DNA of 64,000 nt from Fodinibacter sp963707895 (GTDB taxonomy: Bacteria; Actinomycetota; Actinomycetes; Actinomycetales; Dermatophilaceae), in assembly GCA_963707895.1 (NCBI GenBank), contig CAVPRS010000011.1:434001-498000 (forward strand), written 5' to 3'. The notes beneath the pieces were generated by a model, which worked only from the letters and a program-made list of their open reading frames with translations, did no database searches and was not told the DNA's origin. The position numbers were made by a program, and so were the translations under genes. Below, one piece after another: positions 34,554-42,147 of the stretch (the stretch's first letter is position 1; each line of letters opens with the position of its first letter).

Positions 34554-35258
34554 TCAGACCACCGGTCCGGCCGCCACCGGCCGCGGGGTCGACCCGCTGT
34601 CGCCCAGGTAGAGCAGCACCGCCGCGACCCGACGGTGGGTGCGGTCGCCGGCGGGCAGGTCGAGCTTGGTGAAGATCGAGTTGATGTGCTTCTCGACGGC
34701 GCGGGAGGTGACGTGCAGCGAGGCCGCGATCGACGAGTTCGACGCGCCGGTGGCGATCAGGCCGAGCACCTCTCGCTCCCGGCCCGTGAGCCGCGCGACC
34801 GGGCTGGCCTCGAACCGCAGGCGGTGCCGCATCAGGGCGTCGACGACGTGCGGGTCGATGACGCTCTCGCCGCGGCGCACGGCCTCGAGGGCCGAGACGA
34901 GGTGCTCGACGTCCGAGACCCGCTCCTTGAGCAGGTAGCCGCGGCCGGTGCTGCCGCCGGCCACCAGGGCCAGCGCCCCCTCGGCGTCGGCGTGCTGGGA
35001 GAGCACGACCACCCCCAGCTGCGGGTGCGTGCGGCGGAAGCGCTCGGCGGCGCGGATGCCCTCGTCGGTGTGCGTGGGCGGCATCCGGATGTCGGCGAGC
35101 ACGACGTCGGGTTCCTGCTCGCTGACCGCGCTGAGCAGCTCTCCGAGGTCACCGGCCTCGATCACCTCGGCCACCGCGGGGTGCTCGGTGAGCAGCGCGA
35201 CGAGGCCCTGTCGGAGCAGCACGCTGTCCTCAGCGAGCACCACACGCATCCCCGGCAT
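34554..35258 (-). CDS. LuxR/NarL-family response regulator
   Basis: 234 residues from ATG 35258 (ATG 35249 is the alternative, beginning at MRVVLAEDS). Receiver domain with acidic pocket LAEDS, phosphoacceptor Asp in DVVLADIRMPP and Lys in YLLKERV; LuxR HTH with LTGREREVLGLIATGASNSSIA and HVTSRAVEKHINSIFTKL. It lies immediately upstream of the kinase gene, one base between the coding regions. It is divergent from the phospholipase D-like gene with 91 bases between, a possible target. Confidence 0.92.
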   Translation of the reverse strand: MPGMRVVLAEDSVLLRQGLVALLTEHPAVAEVIEAGDLGELLSAVSEQEPDVVLADIRMPPTHTDEGIRAAERFRRTHPQLGVVVLSQHADAEGALALVAGGSTGRGYLLKERVSDVEHLVSALEAVRRGESVIDPHVVDALMRHRLRFEASPVARLTGREREVLGLIATGASNSSIAASLHVTSRAVEKHINSIFTKLDLPAGDRTHRRVAAVLLYLGDSGSTPRPVAAGPVV

Positions 35259-35349
35259 GCCTGCATCGTAGAAGCGTCCGGCCGCGATCACCGGCACATC
35301 GAGCGACAACCCTGCGTGCGGCAGGCTCGCGGACCGGCAGGATGGCCGC

Positions 35350-37029
35350 GTGCTCCCCGATCTGTTCCTCGCGCCGGCCGACCGCGACAACCCCCACACC
35401 GTCATCGACGACCACCACCCGGAGGGCGTTGCGTGGAGCGAGGGAAACCGGGTGCGCCCCATCGTGCACGGCCGGCCCTACATGGCCGAGCTGCACGAGC
35501 GGGTCAGCGCCCTGGGGGAGGGCGACCTGCTGTACTTCGTCGACTGGCGGGGCGACCCGGACCAGCGGCTCACCGACGACCCCACCTCGACGGTGTCGGC
35601 GACGTTCGCCGCCGCGGCCCGGCGCGGGGCCGACGTGCGCGGTCTGCTCTGGCGCTCGCACTGGAACAAGCTCGGTTTCCACTCCGAGAAGTCGCGGCTG
35701 CTCGGCATCGAGATCGACGAGGCGGGTGGCCAGTGCCTGCGCGACATGCGGGTGCGCACGGGCGGCTCGCACCACCAGAAGTTCGTCGTGCTGCGGCACC
35801 GCGACGACCCGTCCCGCGACATCGCCTACCTCGGCGGCATCGACCTGTGCCACAGCCGCCGCGACGACATCGACCACGAGGGCGACGACCAGGTCATCCC
35901 GATGCCGGCCGCGTTCGGGCGGCGACCGGCGTGGCACGACGTACAGCTGGCGGTCGAGGGGCCGGCGGTGTTCGACGTCGAGACCACCTTCCGCGAGCGG
36001 TGGGAGGACACCACCCCCCTCACCCTCAACCCGGGCCGGCTGCTGTCGAGCCTGTCGCGCGGCGAGGACCTCACCCCCCGGCCGCTCGGCGAGCAGGCTC
36101 CCCCGCCCCCGTCGCCCGCCCACGACGCGACGGAGGCCGTGCAGGTCCTGCGCACCTACCCCGCGATCCTGCCCAAGGGCTACGACTTCGCTCCGTCCGG
36201 GGAACGCAGCGTGGCCCACGCCAACTCCCGGGCCGTGACCCACGCCCAGCGCCTGGTCTACCTCGAGGACCAGTACCTGTGGTCGCAGGAGGTCGGCCGG
36301 CACTTCGGCACGGCCCTGCGCGAGAACCCCGAGCTGCGCCTCATCGCCGTCATCCCGATCCTCCCCGACGAGGACGGCGCCCTCACGCTGCCGCCGCAGC
36401 TCTACGGGCGCAAGCTGGCGATGGACCTGCTGCTCGAGGCGGGCGGTGACCGGGTCGCCGTCTACGGGCTCACCAGCGAGGCGGGCTACCCGATCTACGT
36501 GCACTCCAAGGTCTGCGTCATCGACGACGTGTGGGCCAGCGTCGGCTCCGACAACTTCAACCGGCGCTCCTGGTCGAGCGACTCCGAGGTCGCCTGCGCC
36601 GTGCAGGACACGAGGGTGTCCGAGCGCGGCACGGGGCAGGCGCCGCGCGACTCGTTCGCGCTGCGGGTGCGGCGCGAGCTGGTGGCCGAGCACCTCGGCA
36701 TCGAGCCCGACCAGGTGCCCGACGACCCCGACGAGGTCTGGGACCTCATGGCAGCCGCGGCCACGGCGCTCGACGAGTGGTACGCCGCTGGGCACGGCCC
36801 GCGTGGTCGCCGGCACCTGCCGCGCCCCAAGGGCCTGCGCAAGGGCACCTCGGTGCGGTGGCGGCGTCGCTCCGGGGCGTGGTCGGGCGCAGCCGGCGTC
36901 GAACGGCCCCCGGGTCGGCTGCGCCGGCTGTCCCCACCCGAGCTGAGCCGAACCCAGCTGCTGTGGGCGCCGCGGCTGTACGACCTGTTCGACCCCGACG
37001 GCACGGTGCTGCGCGACGACGAGATCTGA
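35350..37029 (+). CDS. phospholipase D-family protein
   Basis: 559 residues from GTG 35350. Two HKD motifs are visible: SHHQKFVVLRHRDD with LGGIDLCHSRRDD, and IYVHSKVCVIDDVWASVGSDNFNRRS. No signal peptide, so it acts in the cytoplasm or on the inner membrane face. It may hydrolyse phospholipids or transfer phosphatidyl groups as cardiolipin synthase-like members do. The C-terminal ~120 residues are basic and proline-rich. It is divergent from the two-component genes. Confidence 0.88.
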   Translation: MLPDLFLAPADRDNPHTVIDDHHPEGVAWSEGNRVRPIVHGRPYMAELHERVSALGEGDLLYFVDWRGDPDQRLTDDPTSTVSATFAAAARRGADVRGLLWRSHWNKLGFHSEKSRLLGIEIDEAGGQCLRDMRVRTGGSHHQKFVVLRHRDDPSRDIAYLGGIDLCHSRRDDIDHEGDDQVIPMPAAFGRRPAWHDVQLAVEGPAVFDVETTFRERWEDTTPLTLNPGRLLSSLSRGEDLTPRPLGEQAPPPPSPAHDATEAVQVLRTYPAILPKGYDFAPSGERSVAHANSRAVTHAQRLVYLEDQYLWSQEVGRHFGTALRENPELRLIAVIPILPDEDGALTLPPQLYGRKLAMDLLLEAGGDRVAVYGLTSEAGYPIYVHSKVCVIDDVWASVGSDNFNRRSWSSDSEVACAVQDTRVSERGTGQAPRDSFALRVRRELVAEHLGIEPDQVPDDPDEVWDLMAAAATALDEWYAAGHGPRGRRHLPRPKGLRKGTSVRWRRRSGAWSGAAGVERPPGRLRRLSPPELSRTQLLWAPRLYDLFDPDGTVLRDDEI

Positions 37030-37163
37030 CGCCTCCGACGAGCGGGCCGGGAGCGCGTCGGCCCGGCAGGCGGATGCCGGGGGCCGCCATCCCCTGTGGG
37101 AACCTTGGTGGAGCCCTCGCGGGGACGACCCGCGCCCCACCACGACTCCCCGGAGGACCTCGC

Positions 37164-38399
37164 GTGCCCGACGCCCCGGCCACCGACTTCCGCCCCGTCA
37201 TCCTCGGCGGCGACATCACGGCTTACAGCCTCGTGCGCACCTTCCACGCGGCCTACGCAGTGCGCCCCCTCGTGGTCAACATGACCGATGGTGGGCCGAT
37301 CGGCATGAGCAAGTTGTGCGACCACGAGTACGTCGAGGGGTTCGAGGACCCCGACGTGTTCGTCGGCGCCCTCGAGAGCGTGGGCCGCGAGCACGCCCGA
37401 CCCGGTGTCCCGCTGCTCCTCGTGGCCGCCGGCGACTGGTACGTGCGGATGATCATCGAGCACAAGGACCACCTGGCGCAGTGGTTCACGATCCCCTACA
37501 TCGACCTCGACCTGCTCGACCGGATCGTGCGCAAGGACGTGTTCTACGGGCTGCTCGACGAGGTGGGCGTGCCGTACCCGAAGACCGTGGTCGTCGACAT
37601 GTCGCAGGACCTCGGCGAGGAGCACGAGCTGCCGTTCGAGTTCCCGGTCGTCATGAAGCCGGCCGACAGCGCGCTGCACCACTACGCCCGCTACCCCGGC
37701 AAGCAGAAGGTCTTCATCCACGACACCCGCGAGCAGCTCGACACCGCGCTCGCGGCCGTGCGGGCGTCGAACTACGACGGCAACTTCCTGCTCCAGGAGT
37801 TCATCCCGGGCGACGACACCAACATGCGGGTGCTCACCTGCTACTCCGACCAGCACGGCAAGGTGCGCTTCGGCGCGGTCGGCCACGTGCTGCTCGAGGA
37901 GCACCACCCGATGGCGATCGGCAACCCGTGCGTCATCATCAACACCGAGATCGACGAGATCATCGGCCAGGCCACCCGGTTCCTCGAGCACGTCGGCTAC
38001 GTCGGGTTCTCCAACTTCGACCTCAAGTACGACCGGCGCGACGGTGTGCTGAAGTTCTTCGAGATCAACGTGCGGCTCGGCCGCTCGAACTTCTACGTGA
38101 CCGCCGGCGGCGACAACGTCTCGGAGTGGTACGTGCGCGACTGGGTGCGCCACGAGGAGCTGCACGGCGTCGACATCGCCCGCGGTGAGCACCTCTTCGC
38201 GTTCGTGCCCAAGTACGTGATCAAGCACTACGTGCTCGACCCCGTGCTGCGCGACAAGGCGCTGTCCCTGATCCGCGCGGGCCGCGCCAGCGACCCGAAC
38301 TGGTACGCCCCCGACCTCACCCTGAAGCGCCGCGCCTACAACGTGGCCTACCACGTCAACCAGGTGCGCAAGTTCCGCAAGCACTTCGTCGCCCGATGA
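37164..38399 (+). CDS. ATP-grasp carboxylate-amine ligase, D-aspartate ligase-like
   Basis: 411 residues from GTG 37164, with GGAGG nine bases upstream. The N-terminal FRPVILGGDITAYSLVRTFH matches the group that includes the Enterococcus faecium D-aspartate ligase. ATP-grasp marks are FPVVMKPADSA (ATP Lys), LLQEFIPGDDTNMRVLTCY, and GFSNFDLKYDRRDGVLKFFEINVRLGR (metal ligands Glu/Asn). The last four bases overlap the racemase gene. The family joins a carboxylate to an amine with ATP; the coupling to an Asp/Glu racemase suggests a D-amino acid substrate, probably for the peptidoglycan bridge. That is inference. Confidence 0.85.
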   Translation: MPDAPATDFRPVILGGDITAYSLVRTFHAAYAVRPLVVNMTDGGPIGMSKLCDHEYVEGFEDPDVFVGALESVGREHARPGVPLLLVAAGDWYVRMIIEHKDHLAQWFTIPYIDLDLLDRIVRKDVFYGLLDEVGVPYPKTVVVDMSQDLGEEHELPFEFPVVMKPADSALHHYARYPGKQKVFIHDTREQLDTALAAVRASNYDGNFLLQEFIPGDDTNMRVLTCYSDQHGKVRFGAVGHVLLEEHHPMAIGNPCVIINTEIDEIIGQATRFLEHVGYVGFSNFDLKYDRRDGVLKFFEINVRLGRSNFYVTAGGDNVSEWYVRDWVRHEELHGVDIARGEHLFAFVPKYVIKHYVLDPVLRDKALSLIRAGRASDPNWYAPDLTLKRRAYNVAYHVNQVRKFRKHFVAR

Positions 38400-39118
38400 G
38401 CGGCAGCGGCGTGCGCGACGAGCCGGTCGGCGTGCTCGGCGGGCTCGGCCCGGCCGCGACCGTGCACTTCATGGCGCGGGTCGTCGAGCTCACCGACGCC
38501 CACCGCGACCAGGACCACGTCGACCTGCTCGTCTGGCAGCACGGGAGCATCCCCGACCGCTCGGCCTTCCTCCTCGGACACGGCGAGAGCCCAGAGCCCG
38601 TACTGGTCGCGGATGCCGTGGCGCTCGAGCGCGCTGGTGCGCGCTTCATCGCCATCCCGTGCAACACGGCCGTCGTCTGGGTCGAGCAGATGCGGGCGGC
38701 GGTGTCGATCGAGGTGCTCGACACGGTCGCCGAGACCGTCGCGGCGGCCCAGCGCGCCGTCCCGGGGCTGACCCGGCTCGGCGTGCTCGCCACCGACGGG
38801 ACCCTGCTCGCGGGCACCTATGCCGCGGCCGCGGCCGCGGCGGGCCTCGAGCTCCTCACGCCATCGCCCGACGTGCAGCACGAGGTCATGTCGATCATCT
38901 ACGAGGGCGTGAAGGCCGGGGAGCCGGTGCCGCGCGAGCGGTTCGACGCCGTGGTCGGGCACCTGCGCGACCAGGGTGCCGAGGTGGTGGCGCTCGGCTG
39001 CACCGAGCTGTCGGTGCTGCACGAGGACCTCGGCGTCGACGACCCCACGATCATCGACTCGATCGACGCGCTCGCGCGTCGCGTCGTGCTGCGCGCGGGC
39101 GCTCCGCTGCGAGGCTGA
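38396..39118 (+). CDS. aspartate/glutamate racemase family protein
   Basis: 240 residues from ATG 38396, overlapping the ligase stop (ATGA). The two catalytic cysteines of the cofactor-independent racemases are present: IPCNTAVVWVEQM and LGCTELSVLHEDL. Start motif VGVLGGLGPAATVHFM binds the carboxylate. It should supply D-Asp or D-Glu, and coupling to the ATP-grasp ligase suggests the product is used there. This is not the essential MurI type by sequence pattern (LGGLGPAAT is the aspartate racemase form). Confidence 0.9.
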   Translation: MSGSGVRDEPVGVLGGLGPAATVHFMARVVELTDAHRDQDHVDLLVWQHGSIPDRSAFLLGHGESPEPVLVADAVALERAGARFIAIPCNTAVVWVEQMRAAVSIEVLDTVAETVAAAQRAVPGLTRLGVLATDGTLLAGTYAAAAAAAGLELLTPSPDVQHEVMSIIYEGVKAGEPVPRERFDAVVGHLRDQGAEVVALGCTELSVLHEDLGVDDPTIIDSIDALARRVVLRAGAPLRG

Positions 39119-39178
39119 GCGGTCGCTCGCCGATCTGCTGCCGCTCGCCGTCGGCATCCGGCCGGTGAACCCGAGCAG

Positions 39179-39226
39179 GAACGTGGGTGAAATGCTCCGC
39201 CAGAACGACGTTCTTCACCCGCGTTC
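39179..39226. terminator. hairpin between convergent genes
   Basis: GAACGTGGGTGAA (39179-39191) pairs with TTCACCCGCGTTC (39214-39226), 12 of 13 positions, with a 22-base loop. It terminates the racemase unit and overlaps the end of the minus-strand ketosynthase-like gene. Confidence 0.6.
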
Positions 39227-39730
39227 GACGTGAACCGGTGGCGCAAGCTCGGCCGGGACCACGGCGGTGAGCACGACGACGCGGAGCTCGACGCACACGG
39301 GTGATCCCTCGGCATCCGGGGGCTCGGTACCGGCCAGGGTGACGACGAGAGCGTGGTCGACGATGCCGTCGTCGAGGTCGAGGGAGGCTGCCAGCTCGGC
39401 CTCGGTGGCCGCCTCGGGCCCTCCGACCCACGTGGTGCACGGGCCGGTGACCCCGAGGGCCAGCGAGATGCGACCCGTCACGCTGTTCGACAGGGTCCAC
39501 GGGAAGGCACCCGGCGCCGCCAGGGTGAACCCGGTCGCCTGCGCGGCGTGCCAGAACGCGAGCGCCTCGCGCGAGCCGCTGTCGGGGGTTGCGACGTGCA
39601 GGGCCACCCGGTCGCCGGCGGGCAGGGCGGGCTCGACGCCACCGAGCCGCACGGCCACCCAGGCGGCGACCGCCTCGCCGGCCGCGTCGAGGGGTTGGCT
39701 GGTCCACGAGTGCGTGGTCGCGGTGCTCAT
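39215..39730 (-). CDS. ketosynthase-like fragment protein, last gene of the five-gene operon
   Basis: 171 residues from ATG 39730, overlapping the ketosynthase stop (ATGA). It resembles the N-terminal half of a KS domain: FTLAAPGAFPWTLSNSVTGRI, SLALGVTGPCTTWVGG and AELAASLDLDDGIVDHALVV, but it has no His residues of the catalytic set and is too short for a full KS. The alignment at SVTGRISLALGVTGPC places a Cys close to the region that precedes the usual nucleophile, not at it. It may pair with the full KS as a chain-length-factor-like partner. Function unknown. Confidence 0.7.
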   Translation of the reverse strand: MSTATTHSWTSQPLDAAGEAVAAWVAVRLGGVEPALPAGDRVALHVATPDSGSREALAFWHAAQATGFTLAAPGAFPWTLSNSVTGRISLALGVTGPCTTWVGGPEAATEAELAASLDLDDGIVDHALVVTLAGTEPPDAEGSPVCVELRVVVLTAVVPAELAPPVHVERG

Positions 39731-40911
39731 GCGGCCCTCCCGAGCACCAGGGCGGAGTTGAGGCCGCCGAACGCGTAGCCGCAGCTGAGCACCCACTGGA
39801 GGTCGGGCGCCGCGCGGGCGTCGAGGACGACGTCGACATCGAGTGCGGGGTCGACTTCTGTGACACCGGTGTTCGGCACCAGAGTGCGCATCTCGAGCGA
39901 CCGGACCGCGACCACCGCCTCGAGGGCCGTCGCCGCCCCGAGCGCATGGCCGAGGGCTCCCTTGATGCTCGACACCGGTGGTCGGGTGTCGCCGAAGACG
40001 GTGTGCAGCGCGAGCGACTCGGCCGCGTCCGAGCGCGGCGTGCCGGTGCCGTGAGCGCTGACCCACCCGATGTCCGAGGGCGCCAGGTCGGATGCCGTGA
40101 GCGCCGACCGCATCGCGGCGGCCATGCCGCTGCCGTCCTCGCGCGGTGCGGTCGGGTGGTGCGCGTCGGCGCTCAGGCCGAGGCCCCCGACCACGGCCCG
40201 GGCCGCCCAGGTGTCGACCGCCCGCTGCAGCACGACGAACCCGGCGCCCTCACCCAGCGTCATCCCACGCCGACCGAGGCCGAAGGGCGCGCAGCCGTCG
40301 GGGGCCATCGCCCGCATCCGCGCGAACCCGACCATGGCGATGCGCGAGAAGGGCTCCACCCCGCCGGCGACCGCGATGTCGACCCGACCGGACGCGACCG
40401 CGCGGGCCGCGGCCCCGATCGCGTAGTTGCCGGCGGCACAGGCGGTTCCGAGGGTTCGGCAGGGTCCGGTGATCCCGAACTCGGCCGCCACCGAGGCAGC
40501 GAACACGTGCGAGCCGCCCTCGGCGAGGTCGAAGCCCGCGGTTGCGCCGGCCTCCTCGTAGACCCCGGACTCACCCATGGTGGTGCCCACGAACACGCCG
40601 ACCCGGGCCGGGTCGACCCCGGACGCCAGGCGGCCGTCGGCACCGAGCAGCCCGGCATCCTCGAGCGCCTCGCGAGCCGCCCGCCGGGCGAGCGCACGCC
40701 CGCGCACCCGCACATCGGGCACGACCTCGCCCCACACGGTGTCGTCGACCCGGCAGGCCACGTCGAGGGCGTGACCCTCCGCGGCGAGGTCGGCCCAGTG
40801 CCGCACCGCGCTCCTGCCGTCGACGATGCCGTGCCAGGTCGACTCGACGTCCCCGCCGAGGGCGCTCACGGCACCGGTCCCGGACACGACGACCGGCACG
40901 GAGCGGCTCAC
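39727..40911 (-). CDS. beta-ketoacyl-ACP synthase (KAS II-like)
   Basis: 394 residues from GTG 40911, which overlaps the ACP stop (GTGA). The full catalytic triad is present: Cys in LGTACAAGNYAIGAA, His in SAHGTGTPRSD and His in SSIKGALGHALGAATAL, with the C-terminal GYAFGGLNSALVLG loop. It should elongate acyl-ACP by decarboxylative condensation. It stands outside a fatty-acid cluster; instead it is coupled to an ACP, a caspase-like protein and a giant repeat protein, so a dedicated secondary acyl chain is likely. Distinct features are an Ala-rich N-terminal region and short loops. Confidence 0.9.
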   Translation of the reverse strand: MSRSVPVVVSGTGAVSALGGDVESTWHGIVDGRSAVRHWADLAAEGHALDVACRVDDTVWGEVVPDVRVRGRALARRAAREALEDAGLLGADGRLASGVDPARVGVFVGTTMGESGVYEEAGATAGFDLAEGGSHVFAASVAAEFGITGPCRTLGTACAAGNYAIGAAARAVASGRVDIAVAGGVEPFSRIAMVGFARMRAMAPDGCAPFGLGRRGMTLGEGAGFVVLQRAVDTWAARAVVGGLGLSADAHHPTAPREDGSGMAAAMRSALTASDLAPSDIGWVSAHGTGTPRSDAAESLALHTVFGDTRPPVSSIKGALGHALGAATALEAVVAVRSLEMRTLVPNTGVTEVDPALDVDVVLDARAAPDLQWVLSCGYAFGGLNSALVLGRAA

Positions 40912-41159
40912 GACGCCGCGACCATGGCGGTCTCGAGGAAGTCGGCGACGGCGTCGATCGAGGTGAGGCCGGGCCACGCGTCATCCGGCACGACGAGGCC
41001 GAAGCGGTACTCCAGGCGCGCGACGAACTCGAGCACCGCGAGCGAGTCGACCTCCAGGTCGAGTCCGAAGTGGGCCGTGGGGTCGGCGTCGCCGGGCACG
41101 TCGGGTGCCGCGACGGCGAGCTCCTCACGGATGACGGACAGGATCTCCGAGCGGTTCAT
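40908..41159 (-). CDS. acyl carrier protein
   Basis: 83 residues from ATG 41159, overlapping the upstream stop (ATGA). The phosphopantetheine Ser is in FGLDLEVDSLAVLEFV (DSL motif), with helix III segment TSIDAVADFLET. Acidic overall. It should carry the acyl chain handled by the ketosynthase encoded next. It is probably not the primary AcpP because it lies in a special operon. Confidence 0.92.
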   Translation of the reverse strand: MNRSEILSVIREELAVAAPDVPGDADPTAHFGLDLEVDSLAVLEFVARLEYRFGLVVPDDAWPGLTSIDAVADFLETAMVAAS

Positions 41160-42124
41160 GATGCCTCCTCGAGGGGATGGGGGTGGTGAGCCGCCTCGGC
41201 CGCGGGTGCGTCGAGGAGGGGAGCGGTGGGGTCGCCGAGCAGGCGGTAGGTGGTGGCGTGCGGGTCGTGCGGGGCGACCAGGGCGACGAGCTCGCCGATC
41301 GTTCGGACGGTGTCGAGGTCGCGGGCGATGCGCAGCGCCCAGCGGGCGTTGCCGGTGTGCACGGTCGACGTCACCGCGCCGAGGGTGGCGGCGGCGACCC
41401 CGAGCAGCGGCAATGACTCCGCGAACGACAGCCCGGTGCGACGCCGGCTCGCCGTCTGGCAGGTCAGTGACACCAGGGCGGCCGCCGGCTCGTGGCCGGG
41501 ACGCGTGACGGCATCCTCGAAGTGGTGGGAGCGGGTGCCGGCGTAGCCGACCCAGCCGACCGGGCGGCCGTGCCCGACGTAGACGCCCAGCGCCGGACCG
41601 GTGGCGAGGAGGTCGACGAGGTCGGCCCGCCGCAGCTCGTACGCCGTGGCCCGCCGCACCTCGACCCCGTCGCTCACGCCTTCGCCGCCGATCCGGACGA
41701 TCCGTTCCGCGAGCCGGTCGAAGCGTGGGTGCCGTTCGCCGAGCACCGCGAGCGTGCGTCGACGGTCGTGACCGGATGCCGTGCGCGTCGCCCGGGCGTG
41801 GACCGCGAGGGCGGTGCGGGCGAACCGGGCGAGGTCGTCGGCGCTCGTGGCGGGCAGCCAGGCCGCAGGCACGACCCGGCCGTCCGGCGCGGTGAGCACG
41901 GGCGCCGGCAGCACGGTGTGTGGCGACCGCTGCCGCGGACCGACGACGAGCACGGCGTCGGCTCCATCGGCGAGGTCGGCGAGCACCGCCGGGCGGCCAC
42001 CCGCGACGGCGCCGGTCCACGGGACGAGCCGCAGCCCCGGCCCCGTCCGCCAGTGGTCGAGGAGCGGGGCCAGGGCGTCGACCGCCGGCGGGTCGGCGAC
42101 GACCGTGACCGCGCGCCGGCCCAT
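41156..42124 (-). CDS. C25/caspase-fold protease-like protein
   Basis: 322 residues from ATG 42124, with GGAGGAG six bases upstream; GTG 42151 overlapping the previous stop (GTGA) is the alternative and adds nine residues. The His motif is VYVGHGRPVGW (His185) and the Cys motif is ALVSLTCQTASRRR (Cys222), each after a hydrophobic strand as in the caspase/gingipain fold. The end has YRLLGDPTAPLLDAP, the family C25 type GDP tail. No signal peptide. Arg-rich loops lie before the dyad. It could be a protease or a CHAT-like effector in the operon. The dyad is seen; activity and partner are inference. Confidence 0.7.
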   Translation of the reverse strand: MGRRAVTVVADPPAVDALAPLLDHWRTGPGLRLVPWTGAVAGGRPAVLADLADGADAVLVVGPRQRSPHTVLPAPVLTAPDGRVVPAAWLPATSADDLARFARTALAVHARATRTASGHDRRRTLAVLGERHPRFDRLAERIVRIGGEGVSDGVEVRRATAYELRRADLVDLLATGPALGVYVGHGRPVGWVGYAGTRSHHFEDAVTRPGHEPAAALVSLTCQTASRRRTGLSFAESLPLLGVAAATLGAVTSTVHTGNARWALRIARDLDTVRTIGELVALVAPHDPHATTYRLLGDPTAPLLDAPAAEAAHHPHPLEEAS

Positions 42125-42147
42125 GCCCCGCTCCTCCACGACCTGGC

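Noticed and set aside
39179..39226. hairpin as a regulatory attenuator for the five-gene operon
   Set aside because: It lies at the 3-prime end of that operon, so it can only terminate it.
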